Counted from the first letter of the stretch, positions 9,260 to 17,043 are shown. The stretch is 64,000 nt of DNA from Nodosilinea sp. PGN35 (GCF_029109325.1 NZ_JAQKQJ010000022.1:1-64000), one strand, 5' to 3'. Numbers and translations: made by a program. Notes: generated by a model not told the origin, from the sequence alone.

Positions 9260-10039
9260 CTACTCCCCAGCGATCAGTTGACGGGCGACGGTGTGCACCT
9301 CTTGGCTAAAGGCGTGGTCGGGGTGGTGCAGCCAAAAAATGCCGCCGCTGGCCAGCTGCAGCATCTCGTCATTTTCGTAGAATAGCCCGCCGACGGGCAC
9401 CCCGTATTGGGTCTGTACTCTGTCGATCAGAGTTTCGCGGGGGTAGATGTTGGGGGCTTTGTTCACCAGCAGGGTGATGTCAGGCACGTCGAGCTTTTGG
9501 GCCACTTCGAGGGTGACGGCGGTGCCCAAAAAATCCTGGCGATCGGGGCGCAGAATGATCACCATGCGGTCAGAAATGGCGATGGACAGCAGGGTCTCTT
9601 CGTTGAGGCCGGGGTGGGTATCGATGAACAGGTAGTCGAGGTGAAGCTGGTCGATCAGGTCGTGAAACCCGTCGTTGAGCAGGCCCACGTCGTAGCCCTC
9701 GCGCAGAATTTTGGCGATTTCCCCCGCCTTGAGGCTGGAGGGCACCAGATACACCGTACCGCTGATCTCGGCGGGAGTGCCCTCTGCGGTGACGACCTGG
9801 GCGGTGACGTCGTAGGCGGCATCTTTGGCGCTGCACTTGTCCCACAGGTAGTCGTTGAGGGAGTGGGTAAAGTCGTCTTCGTCGAGGCCAAAGAGCACGT
9901 GAATGCCGGGGGATTGAATGTCGGTATCGACGATGGCCACCCGCTTGCCCTGACTGGCGACCGCCGTGGCGATGTTGGCCGTGAGGTTTGACTTGCCGGT
10001 GCCCCCCCGGAAGGAGTGAATCGAAATAACCTGCGCCAT
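9260..10039 (-). CDS. MinD/ParA-family ATPase
   Basis: This 259-aa deviant-Walker ATPase has the P-loop FRGGTGKSN at residues 10-18 (R11 stands where most ParA proteins have Lys; K16 is the nucleotide-binding Lys). The switch I-like block is VDTDIQSPGIHVLFGLDE, with Walker B-like LFIDTHPG. Proteins of this kind form ATP-dependent dimers on DNA or membrane and position cargo. I see no C-terminal amphipathic membrane-targeting helix as in MinD. ATG 10039 is chosen because MAQVISIHSF places the P-loop at the usual distance; the frame is open 46 codons further. It is first in an operon with the 109-aa winged-helix gene and divergent from the cNMP-fold gene. Cargo is unknown; it is not next to any par or mcd genes. 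Confidence 0.88.
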   Translation of the reverse strand: MAQVISIHSFRGGTGKSNLTANIATAVASQGKRVAIVDTDIQSPGIHVLFGLDEDDFTHSLNDYLWDKCSAKDAAYDVTAQVVTAEGTPAEISGTVYLVPSSLKAGEIAKILREGYDVGLLNDGFHDLIDQLHLDYLFIDTHPGLNEETLLSIAISDRMVIILRPDRQDFLGTAVTLEVAQKLDVPDITLLVNKAPNIYPRETLIDRVQTQYGVPVGGLFYENDEMLQLASGGIFWLHHPDHAFSQEVHTVARQLIAGE

Positions 10040-10163
10040 GGTGATGTTGGCCTCTGCTGAATAAACAACGAGTTCTGCGGGGTGCCGCCCCTTGGAGGTC
10101 GATAGAACTGGCCCTAGTATGGGAACAATAGCCGCGAAAATAACGCGCCTCAGAAAATTACCT

Positions 10164-10676
10164 ATGGAAAAACTCACCTATGCTCCGGGCGATGTCATCT
10201 ACCAGGAAGGTGACGACAGCCAGCAGGTCTATCTAATTAAGTCAGGCCGCATTGACCTGGTCGATACGTATCCTGAGACCGGGCAGGTGGTGTCAAAATC
10301 CCTGGGGCCGGGGCGGGTGTTTGGTGAAATTGAGCTGATTGATAAACGGCCCCGCTCGGCCACCGCCAAGGCTAGCGAAGAGGCTAAGATCGTGGTTTTT
10401 TCCCACGATGAAATTATCGATATGGTGTTTGAAAATCCTGAGAATAGTTTGATGCTGGCGCGGGATGTGTTCGACCGCCTGCGGCAGCTCTACAGTACCG
10501 ACAGCCTCGACGGGGAACTGACTAAGCTGCGGGAGGAAATGCATGAAACTATTAAGTCGGCGGTGATCAGCCACGAAGCCAGGGTGGTCAAAAGCCATAA
10601 CGGCATGGCCGCGATCGCAATTCCGGTTGTGCTGCTGATTGCCATTGTGATCGGCATGCAGGTTTACCTGCACTAG
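10164..10676 (+). CDS. Tail-anchored cyclic-nucleotide-binding-fold protein
   Basis: This 170-aa protein has a cNMP-binding-type beta-barrel at residues 1-110 (YAPGDVIYQEGDDSQQVYLIKSGRIDLV ... GPGRVFGEIELIDKRPRSATAKA). The phosphate-binding-cassette position reads FGEIELIDKRPRSATA, so an R-S-A motif is kept and nucleotide binding is plausible. A predicted coiled segment (LDGELTKLREEMHETIKS) follows, and a single hydrophobic helix at the extreme C-terminus (AAIAIPVVLLIAIVIGMQVYL) makes it tail-anchored with the sensor in the cytosol. There is no DNA-binding domain, unlike Crp. ATG 10164 fits the domain start. It diverges from the ParA operon across 124 bp, so co-regulation is likely. Confidence 0.85.
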   Translation: MEKLTYAPGDVIYQEGDDSQQVYLIKSGRIDLVDTYPETGQVVSKSLGPGRVFGEIELIDKRPRSATAKASEEAKIVVFSHDEIIDMVFENPENSLMLARDVFDRLRQLYSTDSLDGELTKLREEMHETIKSAVISHEARVVKSHNGMAAIAIPVVLLIAIVIGMQVYLH

Positions 10677-10691
10677 GGTAGCTTCACATAA

Positions 10692-10731
10692 AATAAGCCA
10701 TGGAACAATCAAATTCCATGGCTTATTAGTT
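10692..10731. terminator. Bidirectional intrinsic terminator
   Basis: AATAAGCCATGGAA (10692-10705) and TTCCATGGCTTATT (10714-10727) form a perfect 14-bp stem with an 8-nt loop, then AGTTTTA on the plus side. It lies 16 bp past the stop of the cNMP-fold gene and 44 bp past the stop of the convergent tail-anchored mini-gene, so it can serve both. Confidence 0.8.
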
Positions 10732-10770
10732 TTAGGAGAGAGCCGGAAAAACTATTTCATCAGCAGTAAT

Positions 10771-10956
10771 CTAAAATTTCCAGGCCAGATAAATCACAGA
10801 TGCAAACAAGGCTAGCGTGGCAATGCCAATGTAGACCATCTTAAACTCATGGCCCTCAATGGCGTGCTCAAGTTCCTCATCTAGAACTTGGCGAAACTGC
10901 TGAAGCTTTTCGCTGGCCTGGGGATCGTTTAGCGATTGGTAGGCTCGTTTTGCCAT
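10771..10956 (-). CDS. 61-aa tail-anchored membrane protein
   Basis: The small protein has a soluble, charged, helical N-terminus (residues 1-39; SEKLQQFRQVLDEELEHAIEGHEFK looks amphipathic). One C-terminal membrane helix follows (MVYIGIATLALFASVIYLAW), ending in KF. ATG 10956 (MAKRAYQSL) is preferred over the open upstream frame (to 11004). No family is recognised. Its topology matches the convergent cNMP-fold protein, and the two share a terminator, so a functional link is possible but unproven. Confidence 0.7.
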   Translation of the reverse strand: MAKRAYQSLNDPQASEKLQQFRQVLDEELEHAIEGHEFKMVYIGIATLALFASVIYLAWKF

Positions 10957-11109
10957 ATTGAATGCCCTCAGATATGCAGAGCTAGTATGCCCAAATATCC
11001 ACAAAAAACACTGCTTTTGTCGTGGTAGTTATCCTTTTCTGGAGGGAATGTTAGGGATAGATTTATTCCCGCTGCTTGGCTTGTTGTTCTCCCTAAACCG
11101 TCGGGAAGT

Positions 11110-12294
11110 ATGACCCTCAAAACCCTTACCACTAAACCACACACCTACAGTTTGGCCACCGCAGCGGCCCTGCTGCTCTTGGCAGGATGGGGGCTGTACG
11201 CCCTGCGATCGCACCTCACCCACCCGGCCCCTGCCCCTGTCGCCCCCGCCCCGGCCCCGGTACCCACCGTTGCCGCCCTGGGGCGCATTGAGCCGACCTC
11301 CTCGGTGATCAAGCTGTCGGTGGCCAATGCCCAAGACAGCCGGGTCAACCAGCTGCTGGTGCAGACGGGCGATCGGGTGGAGGCCAACCAGGTGATCGCC
11401 ACCCTCCAGGGCATTGAGAAGCTCCAGGCGGAGGTGGCCGAGGCCGAGCAAAACGTGCTGGTGCAGCAGGCCAGGGTCACCCAGGCCAAAACCGCCGCCA
11501 CTACCCCCAGCCAGCAGGCCGCCCAGCGGGCCAACATTTTGCAGCTAGAGGCCGAGCTGCGGGCCGCCGAGCGCCAAAATCAGGCCGCGATCGCCAGCGC
11601 CAGGGCTACCCTGCGCGAGGCCCAGGTCGACTACGACCGCTACCGCCAGCTCTACGATCGTGGGGCCGTCAGCGCTGCTGAGCTAGACCGCCGCCAGACC
11701 ACCCTCGACACGGCCATCGCCAGCCTGGGCGACGCCGAGGCCCGATCGGTGGGCGACAGTCAGACCCTAGCCGCCCAAATTCAAGCCGCCACCGCGACCC
11801 TGGCCCAGCTCACCGAGGTGCGCCCGGCGGATGTGATTGTGGCCCAGGCTGAGGTGGCCTACGCCCAAAGCCAGGTCGATCGCGCCCGGGCCGACCTGGA
11901 AGATTTCTACGTGCGGGTGCCGGTGGCGGGGCAAATTCTCAGCATCAATACCCGCGTGGGCGAGCGGGTCAACCCCGACCAGGGCATTGTTGACCTGGGT
12001 CAGACCGACCAAATGGTGGTGATCGCCGAGGTCTACGAGACCGATGTGCCCAAGCTGACGGTGGGCCAGCGAGCCGAAATCACCAGCGAAAACGGCGGCT
12101 TTACCAACACCCTGGGGGGCACGGTGGAATCGGTGGGCTTGCAAATTCGCAAGACCGACGTGCTCAACTCTGACCCGGCCACCGACAGCAACGCTCGGGT
12201 AGTGGAGGTCAAAATTAATCTCGACCCAGCGGATAGCGCTCAGGTGGCGGGGCTGACCTACATGCAGGTGCGGGTGAAGATTCGAGTTGAGTAG
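11110..12294 (+). CDS. devB: HlyD-type membrane fusion protein of a DevBCA exporter
   Basis: The 394-aa periplasmic adaptor has one N-terminal membrane helix (residues about 15-34), a Pro/Ala linker, then a biotinyl-lipoyl-like half-motif (ALGRIEPTSSVIKLSV). A long coiled-coil hairpin follows (about 95-245, rich in AEQNVLVQQARVTQAK-like heptads), then the second lipoyl half (FYVRVPVAGQILSINTRVGERV) and a beta-barrel. In Anabaena DevB links the DevC/DevA pump to TolC for glycolipid export; in non-heterocystous species the cargo is not established. ATG 11110 opens directly before the membrane helix. It heads a devB-devC-devA operon. The order and lengths match the family closely. Confidence 0.9.
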   Translation: MTLKTLTTKPHTYSLATAAALLLLAGWGLYALRSHLTHPAPAPVAPAPAPVPTVAALGRIEPTSSVIKLSVANAQDSRVNQLLVQTGDRVEANQVIATLQGIEKLQAEVAEAEQNVLVQQARVTQAKTAATTPSQQAAQRANILQLEAELRAAERQNQAAIASARATLREAQVDYDRYRQLYDRGAVSAAELDRRQTTLDTAIASLGDAEARSVGDSQTLAAQIQAATATLAQLTEVRPADVIVAQAEVAYAQSQVDRARADLEDFYVRVPVAGQILSINTRVGERVNPDQGIVDLGQTDQMVVIAEVYETDVPKLTVGQRAEITSENGGFTNTLGGTVESVGLQIRKTDVLNSDPATDSNARVVEVKINLDPADSAQVAGLTYMQVRVKIRVE

Positions 12295-12319
12295 GCCGGA
12301 GCCCTCTACTGGGAGGGGA

Positions 12320-12356
12320 CGGGGTGGGTCAGCCCCATCCCCCGCAACCCACCCCG
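12320..12356. repeat. Inverted repeat in the devB-devC gap
   Basis: CGGGGTGGGT (12320-12329) and ACCCACCCCG (12347-12356) form a 10-bp stem. The right arm continues into CCCT, giving the same ACCCACCCCGCCCT string that occurs inside the MITE-like element at 14328-14519, so this is probably a degraded fragment of that family. It lies between devB and devC and may tune their relative expression. Confidence 0.55.
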
Positions 12357-12403
12357 CCCTATAAGGGGATAGATAGACAACGTTTTCTAGCGCAAAGGAA
12401 CCA

Positions 12404-13576
12404 ATGGTTTTTGGCAAGCCACCGCTACCCCAGTTCGAGAAACCCCTGGCCTGGTCGCAGCTGTCGCACCAGCGGGTGCGGCTGCTGGTGGCGCTGTCGG
12501 GTATTTCCTTCGCCAATATTCTCATTTTTATGCAGCTGGGGTTTCGCTCAGCGATGTTTAGCGGCACCACCAACGTGCCCACCAGCCTCGACGGCGACGT
12601 GTTTTTAATCCATGAAAAGAGCCAGTTTTTGGGCAATGAAACCTTCGATAAGCCCCAGCTGTACCGGGCAGCGGCGGTATCGGGAGTGGCTACGGCGCGG
12701 CCTTTCTACTACAACAGTGCCAGCTGGGTAAACCCCGACAGCCGCAAAACGACCAACGTCACCGTTATTGCCATGAACCCGGCTCAGCCGGTGATGACCC
12801 TGCCCGCCATCAATGGGCAGCTGGGGCTGGTGGAGCAGAGCGATCGCATGCTGTTTGACACTAAATCGCTGCCCTCTTTGGGCAACATCACCGCAGAATT
12901 TGCCGCTGGCCAAGACACCCCGATCGAAGTGCAGGGCCGCAAAATGCGGGTAAACGGCACCTACGCCCTGGGCAGCAACATTTTTAAGCGGGGCCACATT
13001 GTCATCAGCGATGTGAACTACCTGCGGCTGTTTGGGGCCGAGCAGGCCAACCAGCTCCACGCCGGGGTACTCAAGCTGGCTCCCGGTGCAGATCTGTCCA
13101 CGGTGATTGCCGAGCTAGAGCGCACCCTGCCCGACGAGGTCAAAGCCGTCAGCCACGCTGACCTGATCGCCCTGGAAGACAGCTACTGGGCTAAGGAACC
13201 GGCGGGGATTATCTTTGATTTCGGCACCATCATGGGCTTTGTGGTGGGGGTGGTAATTGTCTACCAGGTGCTCTACTCCGATGTGAATGACCACCTGTCG
13301 GAGTACGCCACCCTGAAGGCGATCGGCTACTCCGACGGGCAGCTGTTGCTGGTGGTGTTTCAAGAGGCCGCCATTCTGGCCGTGCTGGGGTTTGTGCCGG
13401 GAATACTCTGTTCTCTAGGGTTGTATAGCCTGCTCAGCAATCTCACCGGGGTGGCGGTGCTGATGCGCTTGGGGGTGGGGGTGCAGGTGTTTTCGATGAC
13501 CCTGGTGATGGGGGTGCTGTCGGCGGCGATCGCCGTGCGCAAGCTGCGCTCTGCTGACCCGGCGGATGTGTTTTAG
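12404..13576 (+). CDS. devC: DevC-type ABC exporter permease (FtsX/MacB-like)
   Basis: This 390-aa inner-membrane permease begins with a cytosolic N-terminus. A first membrane helix (VRLLVALSGISFANILIFMQLGF) is followed by a periplasmic domain of about 200 residues and three C-terminal helices (about 265-380: GIIFDFGTIMGFVVGVVIVYQVLY; EAAILAVLGFVPGILCSLGLYSLL; VFSMTLVMGVLSAAIAV). It is the MacB/FtsX type, which couples ATP hydrolysis to mechanical gating of a periplasmic adaptor. The DHLSEYATLKAIGYSD coupling segment after helix 2 is typical of DevC. ATG 12404 has AAAGGA 6-11 bp upstream. DevA follows 38 bp downstream, after a short TTTTGAG triplet repeat (13580-13600). Confidence 0.92.
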   Translation: MVFGKPPLPQFEKPLAWSQLSHQRVRLLVALSGISFANILIFMQLGFRSAMFSGTTNVPTSLDGDVFLIHEKSQFLGNETFDKPQLYRAAAVSGVATARPFYYNSASWVNPDSRKTTNVTVIAMNPAQPVMTLPAINGQLGLVEQSDRMLFDTKSLPSLGNITAEFAAGQDTPIEVQGRKMRVNGTYALGSNIFKRGHIVISDVNYLRLFGAEQANQLHAGVLKLAPGADLSTVIAELERTLPDEVKAVSHADLIALEDSYWAKEPAGIIFDFGTIMGFVVGVVIVYQVLYSDVNDHLSEYATLKAIGYSDGQLLLVVFQEAAILAVLGFVPGILCSLGLYSLLSNLTGVAVLMRLGVGVQVFSMTLVMGVLSAAIAVRKLRSADPADVF

Positions 13577-13614
13577 AAATTTTGAGTTTTGAGTTTTGAG
13601 TGGGGGAGGGGGCG

Positions 13615-14316
13615 ATGGAGCCGGTTGTGAAGATTCAGGGCCTGCAGCACGCGTTTGGCAAGGGGCAGCTGGCTAAGCCGGTGCTGATCGACATTGACCT
13701 TGCCATTGCCCCCGGTGAGATTGTGATTTTGACGGGGCCGTCGGGCAGCGGCAAGACCACGCTGCTAAGTTTGATGGGGGGGCTGAGGTCGGCGCAGCAG
13801 GGCAGCTTGAGAATTCTCGGCCAGGAGCTATTGGGGGCCAGCAAAAAACAGCTGGTGGAGCTGCGCAGCCGGATTGGCTATATCTTTCAGGCCCACAACC
13901 TGCTGGACTGTCTGACTGCCCAGGAGAACGTGCGGATGGCCCTGCGGCTGCGAAAAAGCCTCAGCTACGGCGATCGCACCGCCCAGGCCACCGCCATGCT
14001 CGATGCCGTGGGGCTGGGCCACCGGGTCAACTATCGGCCCGACAATCTCTCGGGGGGGCAAAAGCAGCGGGTGGCGATCGCCCGCGCCCTGGTCACCCAG
14101 CCCCAACTCATTCTTGCCGACGAACCCACCGCCGCCCTCGACAGCCAGTCGGGCCGCGAGGTGGTGGAGCTGATGCAGCGTCTGGCCCGAGAGCAGGGCT
14201 GCACCATTTTGCTGGTCACCCACGACAACCGCATTCTCGACATCGCCCACCGGATTATTCATATGGAAGACGGGCGGTTGATCAAAACTGAAGTCCCCGC
14301 CGCTGCCCCAGCCTAA
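13615..14316 (+). CDS. devA: DevA-type ABC exporter ATPase
   Basis: This 233-aa ATP-binding subunit has Walker A GPSGSGKT (41-48), a Q-loop in YIFQAHNLLDCLTAQENV, signature LSGGQKQRVAIARAL, Walker B LILADEP and an H-loop in LLVTHDNR. The FQAHNLLDCLT Q-loop context is the DevA/MacB subclass. ATG 13615 is preferred because a GGGGGAGGGGG tract gives a strong ribosome site. A GTG at 13600 would add MGEGA. Last gene of devBCA; it is convergent with a Crp-family gene across the MITE-like element. Confidence 0.92.
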   Translation: MEPVVKIQGLQHAFGKGQLAKPVLIDIDLAIAPGEIVILTGPSGSGKTTLLSLMGGLRSAQQGSLRILGQELLGASKKQLVELRSRIGYIFQAHNLLDCLTAQENVRMALRLRKSLSYGDRTAQATAMLDAVGLGHRVNYRPDNLSGGQKQRVAIARALVTQPQLILADEPTAALDSQSGREVVELMQRLAREQGCTILLVTHDNRILDIAHRIIHMEDGRLIKTEVPAAAPA

Positions 14317-14327
14317 TCTGTCATACC

Positions 14328-14519
14328 TAACCTGAGTTCGGGATAAGAAAATTCTCTGCAAAAGCAGGCCTGCCGTCCCCTCCTGGGAGGGGTAGGGGTA
14401 GGTCAGGTGGGGCTAGCGGCGGAACATCACCGTATGCAGCTGATGTAGCAGTTTTGACCCACCCCGCCCTTTGGGCACCCCTCCAAAGGAGGGGACGGCG
14501 CTATCCCGAACTGAGGTTA
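14328..14519. mobile_element. MITE-like element with 18-bp terminal inverted repeats
   Basis: TAACCTGAGTTCGGGATA (14328-14345) and TATCCCGAACTGAGGTTA (14502-14519) are terminal inverted repeats with one mismatch. A second, inner inverted pair (GCCGTCCCCTCC near 14372 and GGAGGGGACGGC near 14488) nests inside. The element is 192 bp and encodes no protein. It starts at TA and ends at TA, consistent with IS630/Tc1-type insertion at TA, but a duplicated target cannot be proven from one copy. Confidence 0.7.
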
Positions 14520-14520
14520 C

Positions 14521-15129
14521 CTAGCCCTGGGACAGCCGCTGGCGCTGGGGTAGTAAAATGGCCCGGCTTGACCCTGGCATGCCAGCGGCCTGGGCAGTTT
14601 TGGCCGATCGCTTCTTGAGGCGCACCACCTGCCCCCGCCTCTCTAGCAGGTTTAGCAAGCGCGTCACCGTCACCCGACTGCTGCCCAAAACCTCTGACAG
14701 CTGCTTATGGGTCAGCAGCGGCGGCAGCAGCATGCCCTCCGGGGTCTGCTGGCCAAAGCGATTGGCCAACCAGTGCAGCAGATGCAGCAGCCGATCGGCC
14801 AGACAGGGAATTTGCACCAGACTAAACAGCTCTTGACTGCGCCACAGATGGTGCAGCAGCAACCGCTGGCCGTCGATTTGCGACCCCAGCGCCATCTCGC
14901 TCACCGTCACCGGGGTGAGGCATTCCATCTGGTAGGGGCGCAGGCGGGTGAGCGGCAGGCCGACAATATCCTCCCGGCCCCAGAGCCCCAGGGTGGTGAT
15001 GTGGCCGTCGGCATTCCAGGTGAGGGTGCGCACAATACCGCGCTCGATCAGCCAGACGCGATCGCCCAGGGGTGGCAGGGAGGCTTTGGGGCTGAAGGTT
15101 TGCAGGATTGAGAGTTGGGGGCGGGGCAT
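14521..15129 (-). CDS. Crp/Fnr-family transcriptional regulator
   Basis: This 202-aa regulator has a shortened barrel (SLPPLGDRVWLIERGIVRTLTWNADGHITTLGLWGREDIVGLPL) followed by the winged helix LTHKQLSEVLGSSRVTVTRLLNLLERRG, again with the NtcA/CRP recognition helix S-R-V-T-V-T-R-L-L. The start is taken at ATG 15129 (MPRPQLSIL). The frame stays open 132 codons further, but that part is translated repeat DNA (Pro/Arg-rich), not protein-like. The C-terminus runs past the usual helix with a basic 30-residue tail (LKKRSAKTAQAAGMPG). It faces devBCA; regulation of that exporter is a guess from position only. Confidence 0.85.
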   Translation of the reverse strand: MPRPQLSILQTFSPKASLPPLGDRVWLIERGIVRTLTWNADGHITTLGLWGREDIVGLPLTRLRPYQMECLTPVTVSEMALGSQIDGQRLLLHHLWRSQELFSLVQIPCLADRLLHLLHWLANRFGQQTPEGMLLPPLLTHKQLSEVLGSSRVTVTRLLNLLERRGQVVRLKKRSAKTAQAAGMPGSSRAILLPQRQRLSQG

Positions 15130-15170
15130 GGGGGTGAGGGGGTAGGGGGTGAGGAGAGGTGGGCGGATGC

Positions 15171-15258
15171 GTAGGGGCAGACCTAAGTGTCTGCCCCAGC
15201 GAGGGTGGATGGGCGGACGGGTGGATGGGCGGGTAGGGGCAGACCTAAGTGTCTGCCC
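15171..15258. repeat. Two copies of a 26-bp palindromic repeat
   Basis: An identical 26-bp unit occurs at 15171-15196 and 15233-15258. Each carries GGGCAGAC and GTCTGCCC arms around CTAAGT. Between them lie GGATGGGCGG-type G-rich direct repeats. The copies sit in the 146-bp gap between the Crp-family gene and the next small gene and look like dispersed genomic repeats rather than operators. Confidence 0.8.
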
Positions 15259-15275
15259 TAGCGCGGGTGAAGGGG

Positions 15276-15572
15276 TTAGGGACTGTTTTTGAATCGGGGT
15301 TTGGGCCGGGGCGGTGTAGGGCGGGTGGCGGCGTCGGCGTAGTCGGGGCAGCCGATGGCTGCTTCTGAAGCGGCATCTGTGGGGCGCACGGGGCACTTGA
15401 GGTAGGGGCTGCCGGTGTAGTAGCGACAGCCAAAGCAGGGCACCTGGTGCAGTCGCCGTAGCCGCCGCGTACCGTCTTGAACAGCAAACAAGATCGCCAG
15501 CACAAAGAGCAACACCAGCGCCCAAATAGCCAGGGGCACAACCAGGGCAAGCACAAGTTCGGCTGAGGACAT
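15276..15572 (-). CDS. Small membrane protein with Cys-rich tail
   Basis: The 98-aa protein has one long membrane helix at the N-terminus (LVLALVVPLAIWALVLLFVLAILFAV). A cytosolic tail follows with four cysteines in the pattern C-x2-C ... C ... C (VPCFGCRYYTGSPYLKCPVRP, EAAIGCPDY). The C-F-G-C-R-Y-Y block looks like a metal- or cluster-binding site, and I recall similar cyanobacterial hypothetical proteins; the function is unknown. ATG 15572 (MSSAEL) is preferred; an upstream in-frame ATG at 15599 adds nine residues. The gene lies 31 bp beyond the isiC-like gene and may be the tail of the isi transcript, which would fit a metal-binding role. Confidence 0.7.
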   Translation of the reverse strand: MSSAELVLALVVPLAIWALVLLFVLAILFAVQDGTRRLRRLHQVPCFGCRYYTGSPYLKCPVRPTDAASEAAIGCPDYADAATRPTPPRPKPRFKNSP

Positions 15573-15603
15573 AGCAACCTCACAGAAAATCAAGGGCAAA
15601 GCA

Positions 15604-16350
15604 TTAAAGAATGGTTTTAAGCCCGTGGGTGGATACCAGCAATCGTTCTGTGGTGCCCCAAAAGCTCAAAATCTCGCTGACCACCGCCTGGGGATGGGCG
15701 GCGTGGAAGAAGTGGCGACCGGGGCAGAGGGCAATGCGATCGCCCCCTTTCAACCACGGTCGCCAGCCCTCGATCTGGGTGGGGTCAACCACGGCATCTT
15801 CGGTGCCGCCGCACACCAGCAGGGGCACCGCTACACTGCCGGGGCAAAGGCTGACCCGTTTTAGCAGCGAATGGGGCGACACCGAATGCAGCAAATCTTG
15901 CTCCAGCAGGTTCACCCAGCCGGGCAGCAGGGGGCGGGCCTGGTGGCCAAACAGGCTGTAGACCATCTGGGTGAGCACCGCCCGGCGGGCACAGGGCAGC
16001 CGCTCGAGCTGGGCGTAGTAGTGGGCCTGCCAGTCAACCATGGGGTTAACCCCCACCGAGAGCAGCGTCAGCGACTTGACCCGGTGGGGGTTTTGGCGGG
16101 CGTAGAGCAGCCCCACCAGCCCGCCAGTGCCGTGGCCCAGCAGATGCACCGGCTGGTTGTGGCCCTTGAGATAGTCGTGCAGCAGGGTGACCGCAATATC
16201 CAATGAGCTGGGTTCGTCGGGGGTTTGGCGGTAGGCCCAGTGGGCGACTTCGACGTGGCGAGCTAGACCGCCTAGCAGCTTGTGATCAAACCGTTCAAAG
16301 CTGGGGCTGACGTTGAGCCAGAGGGCATCGGGGCCGGTGGGAAGGGTCAT
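15604..16350 (-). CDS. isiC: Alpha/beta-fold hydrolase, IsiC-like
   Basis: A 248-aa alpha/beta-hydrolase-fold protein in the position that isiC occupies downstream of isiA-isiB in other cyanobacteria. The nucleophile elbow reads L-L-G-H-G-T-G-G: the Ser of G-x-S-x-G is replaced by Gly with Thr next to it. The usual acid (GGTEDAVVDP) and a His (PGRHFFHAAHP) remain in place. The protein may therefore be a non-canonical enzyme or a binding protein. It is separated from isiB by 153 bp that include one GGTGGGC/GCCCACC palindrome, so its level may be uncoupled from isiB. The function of IsiC proteins is not established. Confidence 0.75.
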   Translation of the reverse strand: MTLPTGPDALWLNVSPSFERFDHKLLGGLARHVEVAHWAYRQTPDEPSSLDIAVTLLHDYLKGHNQPVHLLGHGTGGLVGLLYARQNPHRVKSLTLLSVGVNPMVDWQAHYYAQLERLPCARRAVLTQMVYSLFGHQARPLLPGWVNLLEQDLLHSVSPHSLLKRVSLCPGSVAVPLLVCGGTEDAVVDPTQIEGWRPWLKGGDRIALCPGRHFFHAAHPQAVVSEILSFWGTTERLLVSTHGLKTIL

Positions 16351-16479
16351 AGGAGAAGATGAGGGGGTAAGGGGTAGAGTGCATTTGCGGCCTGAAATCT
16401 TTGCTGAGCCAAAGGTTTATCGCTTGGACCACAATGCACCGTTTGCGGCATTGAGCATCTTGAACGGTGCCAGAACCAT

Positions 16480-16496
16480 GGTGGGCAATGCCCACC
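16480..16496. repeat. GGTGGGC-AAT-GCCCACC palindrome (copy 1)
   Basis: GGTGGGC and GCCCACC flank AAT. Identical or near-identical copies occur at 32362, 32439 and 32515. This copy lies between isiB and the isiC-like gene. Confidence 0.85.
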
Positions 16497-16503
16497 CTAC
16501 GGG

Positions 16504-17016
16504 TTAGAGGCCAAAGGCTGATTTGAGCTGGGCGACCCAGGCTTTGATGCGATCGCCCGTCAGCTCTGGCTGATTGTCCTCATCCAGGGCCAGCCCGACA
16601 AACTTGCCGTTTTGAACTGCCTTAGAGGCATCAAAGTCATAGCCCTCGGTGGGCCAGTGGCCGACGGTGGTGGCCCCCAAACTGGTTATCTTCTCGGCCA
16701 AAATGCCCATGGCATCTTGAAAGTTGTCGGCGTAGCCCACCTGGTCGCCTGCGCCAAAGTAGGCCACCTGCTTGCCGCTAAAGTCAATCTCGTCTAGCTC
16801 GTCAAACAGGCCCTCCCAGTCCGATTGCAGCTCGCCAATATTCCAGGTGGGGCAGCCGATGATCAGGCAGGGATAGTCGGCCAAGTCGTCGGGGCTGGCC
16901 CCGGCGACATCGTGCAGGGTGACCACGCCGTCGCCCCCAAACTCAGCCTGAATTGCCTCGGCGATGGTTTCGGTATTGCCGGTCTGGGTGCCAAAAAAGA
17001 GGCCAATCTTAGTCAT
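16504..17016 (-). CDS. isiB: Flavodoxin
   Basis: This 170-aa long-chain flavodoxin carries electrons from photosystem I in place of ferredoxin when iron is short. The FMN phosphate loop TQTGNTET begins at residue 10. The isoalloxazine-stacking Trp lies in CPTWNIGELQSDWEG, and the second stacking aromatic (Tyr) lies in FGAGDQVGYADNFQDAMG. The acidic surface typical of the family is evident. It is the third gene of the isi cluster behind isiA and the small Cys-rich ORF, so expression from the Fur-controlled isiA promoter is expected. ATG 17016 is the only sensible start. Confidence 0.97.
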   Translation of the reverse strand: MTKIGLFFGTQTGNTETIAEAIQAEFGGDGVVTLHDVAGASPDDLADYPCLIIGCPTWNIGELQSDWEGLFDELDEIDFSGKQVAYFGAGDQVGYADNFQDAMGILAEKITSLGATTVGHWPTEGYDFDASKAVQNGKFVGLALDEDNQPELTGDRIKAWVAQLKSAFGL

Positions 17017-17043
17017 GGAAAATCTTGTCCTGAAGAAATAGAA

